Shown here: piece by piece, positions 53,454 to 62,057 of the stretch
How the letters are laid out: each line of letters opens with the position of its first letter
Numbering within the stretch: position 1 is the stretch's first letter
From: Clostridia bacterium
GTDB lineage: Bacteria; Bacillota; Clostridia; Acetivibrionales; DSM-2933
Length of the DNA stretch: 64,000 nucleotides
Assembly (NCBI GenBank): GCA_026418275.1
Contig: JAOABQ010000085.1
Coordinates: 1 to 64,000 of the forward strand
Direction: 5' to 3'
Program-made: the position numbers and the translations under genes
Notes under the pieces: generated by a model
Database searches by the model: none
Seen by the model: the letters and a program-made list of their open reading frames with translations, nothing else
Told to the model about the DNA's origin: nothing

Positions 53454-56150
53454 TTACTGTTTTGCTTCGTACCAATTATCCCCCGAGCTAACTTCTGCAA
53501 CAAGCGGTACACTCATATCCGCAGCATTTTCCATGCTATCTTGCAATATTGTTTTTACTTCATCTTTCTCATCCTTATTTGTTTCAACAATCAGTTCATC
53601 GTGTACCTGCAATATCAGCCTGGATTTAAGTTTTCTTTTTGTCAATTCGGAGTATACCTTAACCATAGCGATTTTGATGATATCGGCCGCACTTCCCTGT
53701 ATAGGGGTATTCATTGCAATCCGCTCCCCGAAGGATCTTATATTGAAATTGCTGGATTTAAGCTCCGGCAAATACCTTCTACGGTTAAACAGCGTTGTTA
53801 CATATCCCTGCTCTTTACCCAAGAGAACTGTCTCCTGCATATATTTTTTCACATTCGGGTATTTGCTTAAATACCCTTCAATATATTTTTTCGCTTCTTT
53901 TCTGGTAATTCCCAAGTCCTTGGAAAGACTAAAGTCCCCAATTCCATATACAATACCGAAATTGACCGCTTTCGCCCTGGAACGCATTAAGGAAGTCACC
54001 TCTTCCCTGGAAACCCCAAATACCTGAGAAGCAGTTTTTGCGTGAATATCCTCATTTTCCTTAAACGCAGATATCATGTTTTCATCTGCTGTAATATGGG
54101 CCAGCACGCGAAGCTCAATTTGAGAGTAATCCGCATCTAAAAGAATGTAATCCGGATCAGAAGGAACAAAAACCTTCCGGATTTTCCGCCCCATTTCAAG
54201 TTTGATGGGAATGTTCTGTAAGTTGGGCTCAGTGCTGCTGATTCTGCCTGTTACAGTAACAGTCTGGTTAAAGCTTGAATGAATTTTCCCTGTCGACGGG
54301 TGAATCACGTGGAGCAGCCCTTCAACATAAGTAGACTTAAGTTTTACAAGCTGCCGGTACAAGAGGATGCTGGATACGATTTTATGGCTGGATTCCAACT
54401 GCTCCAGCACTTCCGCATCGGTTGAGTAGCCGGTCTTTGTCTTTTTCAAAGCAGGCAATTTAAGCTTCTCAAACAAAATCGTTCCCAACTGCTTGGTTGA
54501 ATTGATATTAAACTCCTCACCCGCTAAATCATAAATGTCTTTTACCAATACATCTATTTTTTCCTGAAGCTCAGAAGAAAATCTTTTAAGCTCCTCAACA
54601 TTTACTTTAAAACCCCAATATTCCATATCCGCAAGGACTTCTACCAATGGAAGCTCAATGCCGAAATATAAATCGGATTGGTTATTTTCCTTAAGATTAT
54701 TGTCTAAAATATCCCAAACACGGAATACCGCCTCTGAATGTAAGCCGGCAGCAGCGGAGATTTTCTCCAAAGGCATATCCTTAAAGAAGGTAAAATTCTT
54801 ACCTTTTCCCGAAAGAACCTCGACCCCTTCAATGGCTTCACCCAGGTATTCCTCGGCTAATTCCGAAACCGTATACGTATCCTTTGAAGGGTTGATGATA
54901 TAAGCGCCTATCATGGTATCAAAGCCCAATCCCTTTAACATAATTCCCTTATTTTTGAGGTAAACCATAAAGAGCTTCATGTCATGCCCGATCTTCTTAA
55001 TCCCTTCATCCTCAAAAACATCTTTAAATACCTCCAGGAATGAATCCTCCTCAACCGTATGCTGCAAATCAATATATTTCGTTTTGTCAGCCTCCCATGT
55101 GATGGAAATTCCCGTAAGCTTATAATGATATTCTTCCATTCGATCCATCAGATAATAGAGTGAAAACACTTTGTTTTTAGTAATTTCCTCTTTTAACCCC
55201 TTTACATCCTCTATACCTGAAACACATTCAATATTTTTTGTAATAAACTCCTTTTGGGGCATCTTACTTCCTAATTTAAATTTATCAATAAAGCTTTTGA
55301 ACTCAAGCCTTTTAAAAAGTTCAAAAAGCTTTTCTTCATCATAATTTTTAATGATTAAGTCTTCAATATCGCACATCCAGGGCATTTGTCTCTCAATGGT
55401 AGCAAGCTTTTTACTCATAAATGCAAGTTCTTTATTTGCAGCAAGCTTTTCTCTGACACCCTTCTTTTCAACCAGATCGATATTTTCGTATAGATTTTCT
55501 ATACTGCCAAAACTTTTTATCAGCTCGACTGCTGTTTTCTCACCAATTCCAGGCACACCTGGGATATTGTCGGATGCATCGCCCATAAGCCCCTTGACAT
55601 CGATAAATTGGGCCGGTGTCACCCCGTAACGTTCATGAAGTTTTTCAGTATCGTATTCATCGGTTTCGGTCTTCCCCCCCCTGGTTGTAGGAAGTTTAAC
55701 CCTTGTCTGGTTTCCGATGAGCTGCAGTGCATCCCTGTCACCTGTAACAATAACGGATTTAAATCCCTTTTTTTCGGCACAATAGGAAACGGAACCAATA
55801 ATATCATCCGCTTCGTACCCCTCATACTCCAGGCGTGGGATATTCATCGCATCTAGAACTTCCTTCAAAACCGGCACCTGCATGGCTAATTCCGAAGGCA
55901 TTCCTTTCCTGTTTGCCTTGTAGCCGTCAAATTCCTTATGACGGAATGTAGGTGCTTTAAGGTCAAACGCAACACATAGATATTGTGGTTTTTCCTCATC
56001 CAGATATTTATACAGGATATTAATAAACCCAAAAATCGCGTTGGTATAGAGCCCATCCGACGTTTTTAGAAGCTCCCTTCCTTGAAGCCCGTAAAAAGCT
56101 CTGTTTAATATACTGTTTCCATCAATAAGCATTAATTTTTGTAAACTCAT
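53454..56150 (-). CDS. polA: DNA polymerase I
   Basis: 898 residues. 5'-3' exonuclease (~1-290): LMLIDGNSILNRAFYG, YEADDIIGSV, VTGDRDALQLI, GDASDNIPGVPGIGEKTA. The 3'-5' exonuclease-like domain (~310-490) lacks the DxE motif (FSLYYLMDRMEE where DTE is expected), so no proofreading, as in Bacillus and Thermus enzymes. Polymerase: motif A DADYSQIELR, motif B RSRAKAVNFGIVYGIG, motif C LQVHDELIVE. First gene of the polA-coaE-SLT run; start ATG 56150. Confidence 0.97.
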   Translation of the reverse strand: MSLQKLMLIDGNSILNRAFYGLQGRELLKTSDGLYTNAIFGFINILYKYLDEEKPQYLCVAFDLKAPTFRHKEFDGYKANRKGMPSELAMQVPVLKEVLDAMNIPRLEYEGYEADDIIGSVSYCAEKKGFKSVIVTGDRDALQLIGNQTRVKLPTTRGGKTETDEYDTEKLHERYGVTPAQFIDVKGLMGDASDNIPGVPGIGEKTAVELIKSFGSIENLYENIDLVEKKGVREKLAANKELAFMSKKLATIERQMPWMCDIEDLIIKNYDEEKLFELFKRLEFKSFIDKFKLGSKMPQKEFITKNIECVSGIEDVKGLKEEITKNKVFSLYYLMDRMEEYHYKLTGISITWEADKTKYIDLQHTVEEDSFLEVFKDVFEDEGIKKIGHDMKLFMVYLKNKGIMLKGLGFDTMIGAYIINPSKDTYTVSELAEEYLGEAIEGVEVLSGKGKNFTFFKDMPLEKISAAAGLHSEAVFRVWDILDNNLKENNQSDLYFGIELPLVEVLADMEYWGFKVNVEELKRFSSELQEKIDVLVKDIYDLAGEEFNINSTKQLGTILFEKLKLPALKKTKTGYSTDAEVLEQLESSHKIVSSILLYRQLVKLKSTYVEGLLHVIHPSTGKIHSSFNQTVTVTGRISSTEPNLQNIPIKLEMGRKIRKVFVPSDPDYILLDADYSQIELRVLAHITADENMISAFKENEDIHAKTASQVFGVSREEVTSLMRSRAKAVNFGIVYGIGDFSLSKDLGITRKEAKKYIEGYLSKYPNVKKYMQETVLLGKEQGYVTTLFNRRRYLPELKSSNFNIRSFGERIAMNTPIQGSAADIIKIAMVKVYSELTKRKLKSRLILQVHDELIVETNKDEKDEVKTILQDSMENAADMSVPLVAEVSSGDNWYEAKQ

Positions 56151-56161
56151 GTTAAACCTCT

Positions 56162-56332
56162 TTATTCATTATTCGTGCTTTCTTTATCATCAATTGTCAA
56201 CGAAACAATTTCACCCTCATTACAAGTTGCTTCTATTTCCTCTAAAGGTATACTGATTTCCATTCCCATTTCTTCGGATAAAAGAATTGCATTTCCGTTC
56301 TCAATTCTATCAATTACAGCCTTAATTACCAT
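56162..56332 (-). CDS. DUF3006 small protein
   Basis: 56 residues from ATG 56332 (MVIKAVIDRIENGNAILL); a frame open to 56449 reads MEAGMCTGW... but that part looks non-coding. DUF3006 pattern: one small beta-barrel with IDRIEgnxAvLl and a Glu-rich acidic surface. Function unknown, widespread in Firmicutes. It ends 11 bp before polA, same strand, so it may be the first gene of that operon. A weak AAAGGGG ribosome site is a little far (12 nt). Confidence 0.7.
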   Translation of the reverse strand: MVIKAVIDRIENGNAILLSEEMGMEISIPLEEIEATCNEGEIVSLTIDDKESTNNE

Positions 56333-56552
56333 TGGTATGTATTCCCCTTTTTTCTTAAAAAATATTGATAACGGTAAAGATTTTACAAGTTGTACATATC
56401 CTAGTGCCCTGCGCCTCAATTTCCATCCTGTACACATACCTGCTTCCATACAGTACTATGAACCCACAATCACGTATAGCAGCAGTTGAATTTATGGCAT
56501 ACTACTTTATTTAAAGGAAACAAGCATCATACTTATTGTAAATTATTTTATA

Positions 56553-56580
56553 TAAAAAAACAACAACCCGGCAGGTTGCT
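56553..56580 (-). terminator. terminator downstream of the PilZ gene
   Basis: Read leftward, GCAACC-TGCC-GGGTTG with a T7 run after TTG. It lies beyond MITE copy 3 and before the DUF3006 gene. Confidence 0.65.
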
Positions 56581-56655
56581 TTATTTATTAATTACACTTA
56601 TTTCAGTTTTTATGCAAAACATATGAACTAACGTGCTTATGTATGTTAGATTATC

Positions 56656-56758
56656 CTATTGATAACGAAGTGTAAATATAGTAAGATACGAGAGATGATA
56701 TGCCTGTTTACTTGGGTGTCAGAAATCGTAATTTTACTTTTAGAGTTCTATATCTTCT
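56656..56758 (-). repeat. ~103-bp palindromic MITE-like element, copy 3 (inverted)
   Basis: Reverse-complement orientation relative to copies 1 and 2; starts GATAACGAAGTGTAAA (56660) and ends TTCTATATC. More diverged (internal differences such as AGTAAGATACGAGA), but the terminal repeats and hairpin shape are kept. Its right end touches the stop codon of the PilZ gene. Confidence 0.75.
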
Positions 56759-57437
56759 ATTTTAAACAGTCCGCTACAAAAGTACTTTCATTTTCCTGAA
56801 GCTGAAATATCAGTCTATCAAGAAGATCTTTATTCTTTTCATCGATTTGAGTGATTTCCATGCCATATTCATTATAGAAGCTTTTAGGAACCAGTCTCAA
56901 TATATTGGCCTTAAATTCCAAGACTTCATTTTTGCTAATGTAGGTTGACACTGTAATGTTTACAATGGTTTCGGTATCCAGTTGTTCTTTCAATACCAAA
57001 CCTACACCTGTTAAGCTTACATTTTTTACAATAGCGTATATTTTCTTATCAGACCCTGCTGTCTGTATATTTGCTTGAAAGCTGGCCAAGTACCTTCTGG
57101 TCTGTCTGTAGTTTGCAAATTTATAAACTTTATCAACAGTAGCTTGAACCAAACGGGGATAATGGATATCTATTTCGCTTATTATACCTTCAACAACATA
57201 TTCGTATTCACCCAGCAAAATTTGATAACTAATTTCATCACCTTTAAGTACATTGTTTTTAAGAAAAATTTCGGGTAATCTGAAATAAAGATTATCTCCT
57301 TCCACTTTTTGAATTACATTGAGTACCGGTTCAAAGATAGCGGGATGGTTAAGACTAATGACCATGCCTCGTTTAAAAACGTTTAACTTTTCTTCATCAG
57401 ACAATACTACTGCACTCGCCTTTTTTGAATATTCCAC
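56757..57437 (-). CDS. PilZ-domain c-di-GMP receptor (YcgR-like)
   Basis: 226 residues. N-terminal YcgR-N/FlgBrk-like part (~15-110; GMVISLNHPAIFEPVLNVIQKVEGD), then PilZ (~110-215) with RQTRRYLASFQANI (RxxxR) and NVSLTGVGLVL (NxSxxG), the two motifs that contact cyclic-di-GMP. Typically a flagellar brake or exopolysaccharide regulator. Start GTG 57437 after AAGGAGGGG. Monocistronic. Confidence 0.92.
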   Translation of the reverse strand: MEYSKKASAVVLSDEEKLNVFKRGMVISLNHPAIFEPVLNVIQKVEGDNLYFRLPEIFLKNNVLKGDEISYQILLGEYEYVVEGIISEIDIHYPRLVQATVDKVYKFANYRQTRRYLASFQANIQTAGSDKKIYAIVKNVSLTGVGLVLKEQLDTETIVNITVSTYISKNEVLEFKANILRLVPKSFYNEYGMEITQIDEKNKDLLDRLIFQLQENESTFVADCLK

Positions 57438-57585
57438 AGTTTCCCCTCCTTAGTCTAAAGCTTAAGTAAAAAACACTTATAAACATCAAATTAATTTATT
57501 CGACATTTATAAGCGTTTTCCTTTATTTATTTCATAAAATTTGATTTTTCAACAACGGTTACAGCCCTTTTCCCTATAACCCCAT

Positions 57586-58905
57586 TTACTTTTTCTCAGC
57601 AACCATACTAATTTCATAAGCACTTGTATCCATTCTTAGCTTTTCAGCCTCACTCTTTTTAATCTCACACGCAGCCCGTATGTCGTTAAGTTCTTTTTCA
57701 TGGGATATGCCTTTACTTTCCAGTTCACTGATTTTCTGATACAACATTGCAATTTCATTTTCCAAACCTGTTAATTGATCGGTAACGTCTACGATACTCA
57801 CATTGCTAAAGCTCACATTCTCTTCTCCAAACTTGCTTTTAAGCACGTCGGTAAAATGGTTATAATATTCATTTTGTACTCTAATTTGGAAAGGAAGCTT
57901 ATCTATACTGTAATTTTCTTTGGGTACTTCCTTATTGTCCTGCCAAACCCCACCCACACTCACATTTGCCTGCTGTTTGATAAAATCAATATTCTCATTT
58001 GTAATACTCATTCTTACGGTAATTTGAATACTCTTTTTCATAAACTTTTGTACTGATGCAGCGGATAATGCTGTAGTATCACCATATGCAAAATCAACCG
58101 TGAGCTGCTTCTGATTTTGGCCTGCCGTATCTGCACCTTCGGCTTTTTTAAATTTTATAGTATCCAGGTTCTTATCATTTTCATTTACTGAAGCAACTAT
58201 GATAGCCTCCTGTGTCGGTGCTGCACTATATGAAGGGGTGGACAGTCCTGCCGGTTCACCAAAGGTGACCCCTGTTTCCGGTATGCTTTTCTGATCGGCT
58301 GATTCCTTCTGTCCGCCCACATCCAAGCTTAACTTTGTTTCATTACCATTATTTATCTGCCATGCATCCTTTGGAACAGATTGTATTGCATTTATTTTTG
58401 CTGTATCATTATCTAAAGTATAATCTGTCCTTTTTTGGTTGTTTGCAATAACCACCCCGCTATTTCCCCCATCCGCCGCCGGGGCATTAGGGGCAACCGC
58501 AATGGATGAAATTGCAGCCTGTCGCCGTTCAGGGTCATTGGAGGTTTTTTGCTCACCAAACGGAAATCCTCCAAAATACACAACTGCAAAAATAAGTACT
58601 GCTGCAAAGCCTGAAGCGACTTTGACAAATATATTCAACCGCTTTATTATGTCATTCCGGTTTGTTTTCATCTCTTCCAGTTCAACAAGTCTTGCGTGTA
58701 AATCCTCTTTAAAGTTATGGGGAAGCTCCTCTTCCTCCATCGATCCGCAAATTTCAATGATCTTTAATGTTTCTTCCAGTTCTTCCTTGCAGTGTTCACA
58801 TGTTTTTAAATGTTCTTCAAAATCTGACTTTAAATCATTCTCAAGTAGTCCATCAATGTATAGGGATATTAATTCATTGATTTCACTGCAGCTTTTCATA
58901 TCCAC
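57586..58905 (-). CDS. zinc-finger anti-sigma factor with external DUF4349-like domain
   Basis: 439 residues. N-terminal zf-HC2 anti-sigma motif (HLKTCEHCKEEL, with His and CxxC), cytoplasmic; one membrane helix (~95-115; FAAVLIFAVVYFGGFPFG); then an external, mostly disordered stretch (~120-280) and a DUF4349-like coiled domain (~285-430; SIVDVTDQLTGLENEIAMLYQKISELE). It sequesters the ECF sigma factor encoded 18 bp upstream until an external signal. A large sensor module is unusual among anti-sigmas but is seen in Clostridia. Confidence 0.88.
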   Translation of the reverse strand: MDMKSCSEINELISLYIDGLLENDLKSDFEEHLKTCEHCKEELEETLKIIEICGSMEEEELPHNFKEDLHARLVELEEMKTNRNDIIKRLNIFVKVASGFAAVLIFAVVYFGGFPFGEQKTSNDPERRQAAISSIAVAPNAPAADGGNSGVVIANNQKRTDYTLDNDTAKINAIQSVPKDAWQINNGNETKLSLDVGGQKESADQKSIPETGVTFGEPAGLSTPSYSAAPTQEAIIVASVNENDKNLDTIKFKKAEGADTAGQNQKQLTVDFAYGDTTALSAASVQKFMKKSIQITVRMSITNENIDFIKQQANVSVGGVWQDNKEVPKENYSIDKLPFQIRVQNEYYNHFTDVLKSKFGEENVSFSNVSIVDVTDQLTGLENEIAMLYQKISELESKGISHEKELNDIRAACEIKKSEAEKLRMDTSAYEISMVAEKK

Positions 58906-58923
58906 ACCTCCTTTCCTAATATA

Positions 58924-59514
58924 TTAGACGCAGTCCTCTTTAAAAAGTTCCTTGTTATTTTTAAGTATTTCACGCAGGGATTGTCTTGCTCTATTAATTC
59001 TTGATTTTATTGTACCCTCGGGACATTTAAGTACTTTAGCAATCTCTTCATAGCTGAACCCCTGAATATCCCGCATAACAATCACAATCCGGTGTTCCTC
59101 CGACAACATCTTGATTGAATCGCTTACGGCTTTTCTTATTATTTTCCCTTCTACCGCCATCTCGGGTGTAGGGCTGTCATCCACCACCTGCCGCTTCATT
59201 TCCCCGTCCTGGGCCTTTATCTCTTCATCCAGGGATATGACTTTTTTATTTTTCTTCTTCCTTAGCTCATCAAGGCAAACATTGGTAGTTATACGATAAA
59301 TCCACGTAGAAAATGAAGCTTCTTCCTTAAAGCTTTTCAAAGACTTATAAACCTTCAAGAAAACCTCTTGGGCGATCTCACTTGCATCATCGTGGTTTCC
59401 AACCATCCTAAAAGCAATGTTGAAAACTTTCTTTTGGTACTCCCCAATCAGTTTTTCAAAGGCCTCAATATCTCCATTTTTTGCTTTGATTAAAAGGTGT
59501 TTTTCATTTTCCAC
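58924..59514 (-). CDS. ECF-type RNA polymerase sigma factor
   Basis: 196 residues from GTG 59514, nine bases after GGAGGGG; frame open to 59625 but that part precedes the ribosome site. Region 2 (DGDIEAF-type, GEYQKKVFNIAFRMVGNHDDASEIAQEVFLKVYK) and region 4 (SEEHRIVIVMRDIQGFSYEEIAKVLKCPEGTIKSRINRARQSLR). SigW/SigV-type ECF. Paired with the anti-sigma gene 18 bp downstream, so it is likely to autoregulate. Confidence 0.93.
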   Translation of the reverse strand: MENEKHLLIKAKNGDIEAFEKLIGEYQKKVFNIAFRMVGNHDDASEIAQEVFLKVYKSLKSFKEEASFSTWIYRITTNVCLDELRKKKNKKVISLDEEIKAQDGEMKRQVVDDSPTPEMAVEGKIIRKAVSDSIKMLSEEHRIVIVMRDIQGFSYEEIAKVLKCPEGTIKSRINRARQSLREILKNNKELFKEDCV

Positions 59515-59571
59515 TGATTTACACCCCTCCATTTTTAGAAATATCCCTGCTGCTGCTTTCAAAGTGTTGTA

Positions 59572-59602
59572 AAAAAAAATGATAGCTTCACTATCATTTT
59601 TC
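59572..59602 (-). terminator. terminator between spoIIP and the sigma gene
   Basis: Leftward: AAAAATGATAG-TGAAG-CTATCATTTTT followed by more T residues, about 90 bp past the spoIIP stop. It is framed by a second inverted pair (TGTTGTAA/TTACAACA), so an RNA leader function for the sigma gene is also possible. Confidence 0.8.
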
Positions 59603-59687
59603 TTACAACATAACCTATTATACAATTTTTTTACGCGCTTTTAAACACAACTTTATAAAAACCCTATTAAATTTATTTTACATGGAG

Positions 59688-60941
59688 TTACTTACTAATC
59701 ACATCATTGATTGCCTTTGCCAGATATTTTGTGCTTTCGAGGCACTCTTCCAGGGTGTTTCCATCTCCACCCACTTCGATAATAAGCGCATCGTTTTTCA
59801 CATGCTGATTATATCTGTTTTTACTTACATAAATTGGCTTAGCTAGGCCGGGACATTGCTCATTCAACTTCTCCTGCAATTTGACCGCGAACTTTAAATT
59901 TTCTTTCCACTGGGGATGACTTAAGCCATTTCCATTGGTTCCTACAACAAACATAACTTGGGCAGCATTTTTTTGATTCACTTTTGTAACAGCTCGGAGT
60001 TTTTTGGATTCCGAACCCAAGCCGTCCCTATGTATGTCTAAAACAACCTTAATGGTAGGATAACTCTTTAATATTTTTTCTACTGTATTCAGTGATCTTC
60101 CATAGGCTCCGTTGTAATTAGGATAATCATGGAAAGACCCATTATGTATCACGTCGATTCCATATTTTTTCCTGAATAACTGCGCCAGTTCCTCTCCAAC
60201 CCTTACAACACTATACCTGGGATCCTGGGTCCATGTGGGTACGCTGGCGTCATTCAGATCATCCGTGCTTTTAATATAGCTCTCTGTGGTGTGGGTGTGA
60301 TAAATGAGTATTTTGGGACCCTTTCTTTTATCAAATTTCAGCTTTAAAGGCTCCTTTAACAACTCACTTATGATGATTTTATATTTTGTTTCATTGCTAA
60401 TTTTAATTTTTCCGCTTGTCACCTGATTGCTTTCAGTGTAGTCCCTTTTTTCAAGCCCTTCATCCATACTGATACTGCTTTGATCACTCTGGTATTCCTT
60501 ACCCTTATCCTTTTGAGGTGATTCGTTAGGAGATGCAATATTGGGCTTGTAATAGTTTAAATCCCGTTGTGCCTGACGGGGCTTATAACTTTTCTCGTAG
60601 TATTGATTTAAAAAAGGCGATTCAACATTTAATATTGTCATTGGGTTATTTATATCAAATTCAAATATCTTCCTAATTAAATTCTTAATTTCACCGGAAA
60701 TAGAGACACTAATATTTCCACTATTGTAAACCGTATCGATTAAGGGTATTGAGTTATTTAATGTAGTCTTAAAGGTATTCACATCTACTTTTTCAATAAG
60801 CTTAATATCCATATCGAAAATGATATTGCCTACAAAGCTGCCGATACCTAATGCTGACGCAGACAATACCAGGAAAATAATTGTCCTCATAATTTTGACA
60901 CGTAAGGTTTTATTTGACTTTAACCCGTATTTTTTAGCCAT
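59688..60941 (-). CDS. spoIIP: stage II sporulation protein P (SpoIIP)
   Basis: 417 residues, about normal. One N-terminal membrane helix (~18-45). C-terminal SpoIIP amidase/endopeptidase domain (~205-415): ILIYHTHTTESYIKS, SVVRVGEELAQLF, YNGAYGRSLNTVEKIL, VVLDIHRDGLGS, VMFVVGTNGNGLSHPQW and ALIIEVGGDGNTLEE. Works with SpoIID and SpoIIM to degrade septal peptidoglycan during engulfment. Proves an endospore-forming host. Start ATG 60941 after GGAGGAAAAA. Confidence 0.95.
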   Translation of the reverse strand: MAKKYGLKSNKTLRVKIMRTIIFLVLSASALGIGSFVGNIIFDMDIKLIEKVDVNTFKTTLNNSIPLIDTVYNSGNISVSISGEIKNLIRKIFEFDINNPMTILNVESPFLNQYYEKSYKPRQAQRDLNYYKPNIASPNESPQKDKGKEYQSDQSSISMDEGLEKRDYTESNQVTSGKIKISNETKYKIIISELLKEPLKLKFDKRKGPKILIYHTHTTESYIKSTDDLNDASVPTWTQDPRYSVVRVGEELAQLFRKKYGIDVIHNGSFHDYPNYNGAYGRSLNTVEKILKSYPTIKVVLDIHRDGLGSESKKLRAVTKVNQKNAAQVMFVVGTNGNGLSHPQWKENLKFAVKLQEKLNEQCPGLAKPIYVSKNRYNQHVKNDALIIEVGGDGNTLEECLESTKYLAKAINDVISK

Positions 60942-61335
60942 TTTTTCCTCCAGTAAATTCTTCCATAGTCTTTTTGTTTTTTATGTCAATTTTATTCACT
61001 ATAAAGCAATTTTATGACTAAAAAAATAAAGCTTGTACATAAACTAAATTTATTTGCCTTTTTCAGCTTTTTTATATATACTATTAATAGTGTAAGCGAA
61101 CTGTTTACATAGCATAGAATCGATTTTTTCCGCGACCATTTTTCCTTAAAGCATCATACACTGCAACATCACGTTTATAACCTCAAATTCCATGTCGTTT
61201 ATTTAAAAATTTTGTCGAATACTTTAAATCCTATCTTATTTGTATTATATTAATTTTGTGTCTTTATTTACATTTCGCAAATTTTCTTTAAATAGATCAA
61301 TCCAACAAAAATCAAATCAAAGAGGGGGGAAATAA
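60942..61335. other. divergent intergenic region between spoIIP and a zinc-ribbon gene
   Basis: Nearly 400 bp, AT-rich. The spoIIP promoter must lie here, but no sporulation-sigma promoter was identified with confidence. Right edge has a strong ribosome site (AGAGGGGGGAAATAA). Confidence 0.4.
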
Positions 61336-61545
61336 ATGTATAACTTTAAATCACTGCGCTGTTATAACTGCAAATCAGTTATACTTAATTTACCTGAAGC
61401 TGAAATCAGTAAATTAAACGGTTTAAATTTTCAATGCGAATGCTGCGGACATCAAAATCTTCTCACCGAATTTAAATTTCATGAGGGAACAAACAATGAT
61501 CCTCTTCTGAATATATTAAACTTTGAAAGCTTATCAAGCTGCTAG
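61336..61545 (+). CDS. small zinc-ribbon protein
   Basis: 69 residues with two CxxC knuckles (CYNCKSVIL, CECCGHQNLL) typical of a rubredoxin-type zinc ribbon, then a hydrophilic tail. Cytoplasmic, possibly nucleic-acid or RNA polymerase binding, unknown in detail. Its ribosome site is very strong. A terminator lies ~110 bp downstream. Confidence 0.75.
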   Translation: MYNFKSLRCYNCKSVILNLPEAEISKLNGLNFQCECCGHQNLLTEFKFHEGTNNDPLLNILNFESLSSC

Positions 61546-61654
61546 TTTTAAGTTCTCTATATCTTATACCCCTTTTTTACACATGCAAAATAGAATATGA
61601 TTCAATTTACTATAGATGATTTTCCAAAAAGAATTTAAATATTATACATAAAGT

Positions 61655-61697
61655 AAAGAGCCAGCAGCTCAGTTCGTTCTGTTTGGCTCTTTTCGGC
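61655..61697 (+). terminator. rho-independent terminator
   Basis: AAAGAGCCA pairs with TGGCTCTTT around a 20-nt loop, followed by TCGG rather than a clean T run; the T tract is inside the 3' arm. Best read as the end of the zinc-ribbon transcript. Confidence 0.6.
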
Positions 61698-61731
61698 ATG
61701 CTTTTATTTTTTTATCCTGGAAATATTTTAA

Positions 61732-61760
61732 TTGATTTACTTAAGATTTATTACTATAAT
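61732..61760 (+). promoter_or_regulatory. sigma-A-type promoter
   Basis: TTGATT at 61732-61737, 17-bp spacer, consensus TATAAT at 61755-61760, about 96 bp before the ATG at 61856. It drives the 53-residue membrane protein gene. Confidence 0.6.
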
Positions 61761-61855
61761 ATCAATTGTGTATACGAATGGCATGTTCTGATGCTGCTTA
61801 ATAAACAGCATTAAGAAGAAGCAATTATTTTTTTTATAAGGAATAGGTGAAAACA

Positions 61856-62017
61856 ATGAGTATTCAAATATGGCTGGCTTTGGGAACCATCCTTGCATTT
61901 TTTGTTCTGGGTTTTGCTTTTCACAAATCGATTAAGAAATATGATGCTCAACCAAAAAAGAAAAGTAAAAAAGGAAGAAGTAGATATCTACCTCAAGCAA
62001 AAAACCCTGGAAGATAA
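61856..62017 (+). CDS. 53-residue membrane protein with basic tail
   Basis: Encodes MSIQIWLALGTILAFFVLGF, one membrane helix, followed by a cytoplasmic Lys/Arg-rich tail (KKKSKKGRSRY) of about 30 residues. Own promoter (61732-61760), a ribosome site (AAGGAATAGGTGA) and a terminator immediately after the stop, which together support a real gene. Function unknown; small basic-tailed membrane proteins often regulate larger membrane complexes. Confidence 0.75.
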   Translation: MSIQIWLALGTILAFFVLGFAFHKSIKKYDAQPKKKSKKGRSRYLPQAKNPGR

Positions 62018-62046
62018 AAAGGACTCTTAACGAGTCCTTTTTTTTA
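62018..62046 (+). terminator. rho-independent terminator
   Basis: AAAGGACTC pairs with GAGTCCTTT around a 5-nt loop, then T8. It begins one base past the stop of the 53-residue gene and may also serve the convergent activase gene. Confidence 0.9.
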
Positions 62047-62057
62047 CAATATAACGA

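Noticed and set aside
53533-54027. 164-codon plus-strand frame
   Set aside because: Antisense to the polymerase domain of polA, whose motifs A, B and C are intact.
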